From the NCBI RefSeq assembly GCF_000828895.1, contig NZ_AP014568.1, positions 159,698 to 223,697 on the forward strand: DNA of 64,000 bases, read 5' to 3'. Below are positions 63,905 to 64,000 of this stretch, one piece after another; within the stretch, counting starts at the first letter, position 1; each line of letters starts with the position of its first letter. The notes below the pieces were generated by a model. The model saw nothing but the letters and a program-made list of their open reading frames with translations, made no database searches and was not told the origin of the DNA. The position numbers and the translations under genes were made by a program. This DNA comes from Serpentinimonas raichei (GTDB lineage Bacteria; Pseudomonadota; Gammaproteobacteria; Burkholderiales; Burkholderiaceae_C).

Positions 63905-64000
63905 CGGCCAAGCGCAAAGCCCCAGCCGCTGCCGACCAGCACCCGAAGAAAGATCAGCCAATTGGGAGGCTCCCAAGGATGGGGGCTGCGCGCTTGCAGG

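Larger units (their letters stand above)
62502..63969 (+). mobile_element. IS1380-family insertion sequence (ends tentative)
   Basis: A complete IS1380-type transposase is flanked by short A+T-richer borders. The left end is placed at CCCCAAGTGGGC (from 62502) and the right end at GCCAATTGGGAGG (to 63969), which are weakly inverted copies of each other. No 4-bp target duplication was confirmed, so the exact ends are uncertain. A 10-bp hairpin sits between the left end and the transposase start. Confidence 0.7.

Overview
The window is a G+C-rich bacterial chromosome segment. Its protein set and gene neighbourhoods (fused indolepyruvate oxidoreductase, dprA/LysM divergent from def-fmt, rsmB-DUF4390-ntrY-ntrX, rplK-A-J-L-rpoB-C) suggest a betaproteobacterium of the Burkholderiales, probably Comamonadaceae. 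The assignment rests on protein resemblance read by eye; no 16S gene, tRNA or CRISPR array was seen.

Layout. 1-6.1 kb: the end of ychF, a hypothetical protein with a nuclease-like D...ExK stretch, psd, and a tightly overlapping three-gene operon (DUF4394 protein, cupredoxin-like protein, GGDEF/EAL sensor). 6.3-16.4 kb: a NodI/NodJ-like ABC exporter with a CpdA-like phosphodiesterase, an MFS exporter, a universal stress protein, a dienelactone hydrolase, a 1219-aa indolepyruvate ferredoxin oxidoreductase and a DMT permease. 16.4-25.1 kb: yajC-secD-secF, dprA and a LysM protein, def-fmt and azlC-azlD. 25.1-35 kb: a hybrid histidine kinase with a periplasmic molybdopterin-fold partner, rep, an AEC permease, a RelB/RelE-type pair with a frameshifted toxin, priA and hemE.

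35-40 kb is an accessory patch. An AlbA_2/HATPase (COG2865-type) gene is split into two fragments by a 3,370-bp ISPpu12-like element of the ISL3 family. The element has 24-bp inverted repeats and carries a frameshifted transposase, lspA, a CDF metal exporter and a CadR/PbrR-like MerR regulator. There is no target duplication and roughly 90 codons of the split gene are missing, so host DNA was lost at the insertion.

40-59.2 kb returns to core genes, all on the minus strand: dsbD/rhodanese/CoA-binding, then (reading upstream) ntrX, ntrY, DUF4390, rsmB, rpoC, rpoB, rplL, rplJ, rplA, rplK. rpoC and rsmB overlap by GTGA, and the rpoB-rpoC gap is almost filled by one nested stem-loop of about 106 nt. 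secE-nusG, usually just upstream of rplK, are absent here.

59.4-64 kb is a second accessory patch: an intact YefM/YoeB-type toxin-antitoxin pair, a Wzz-like chain-length protein, a small ORF that looks like a deletion junction between polysaccharide genes, an overlapping pair of unknown genes whose second product has a HEPN-like R-x4-H motif (the best candidate here for an undescribed system), and an IS1380-family transposase with a start-sequestering hairpin.
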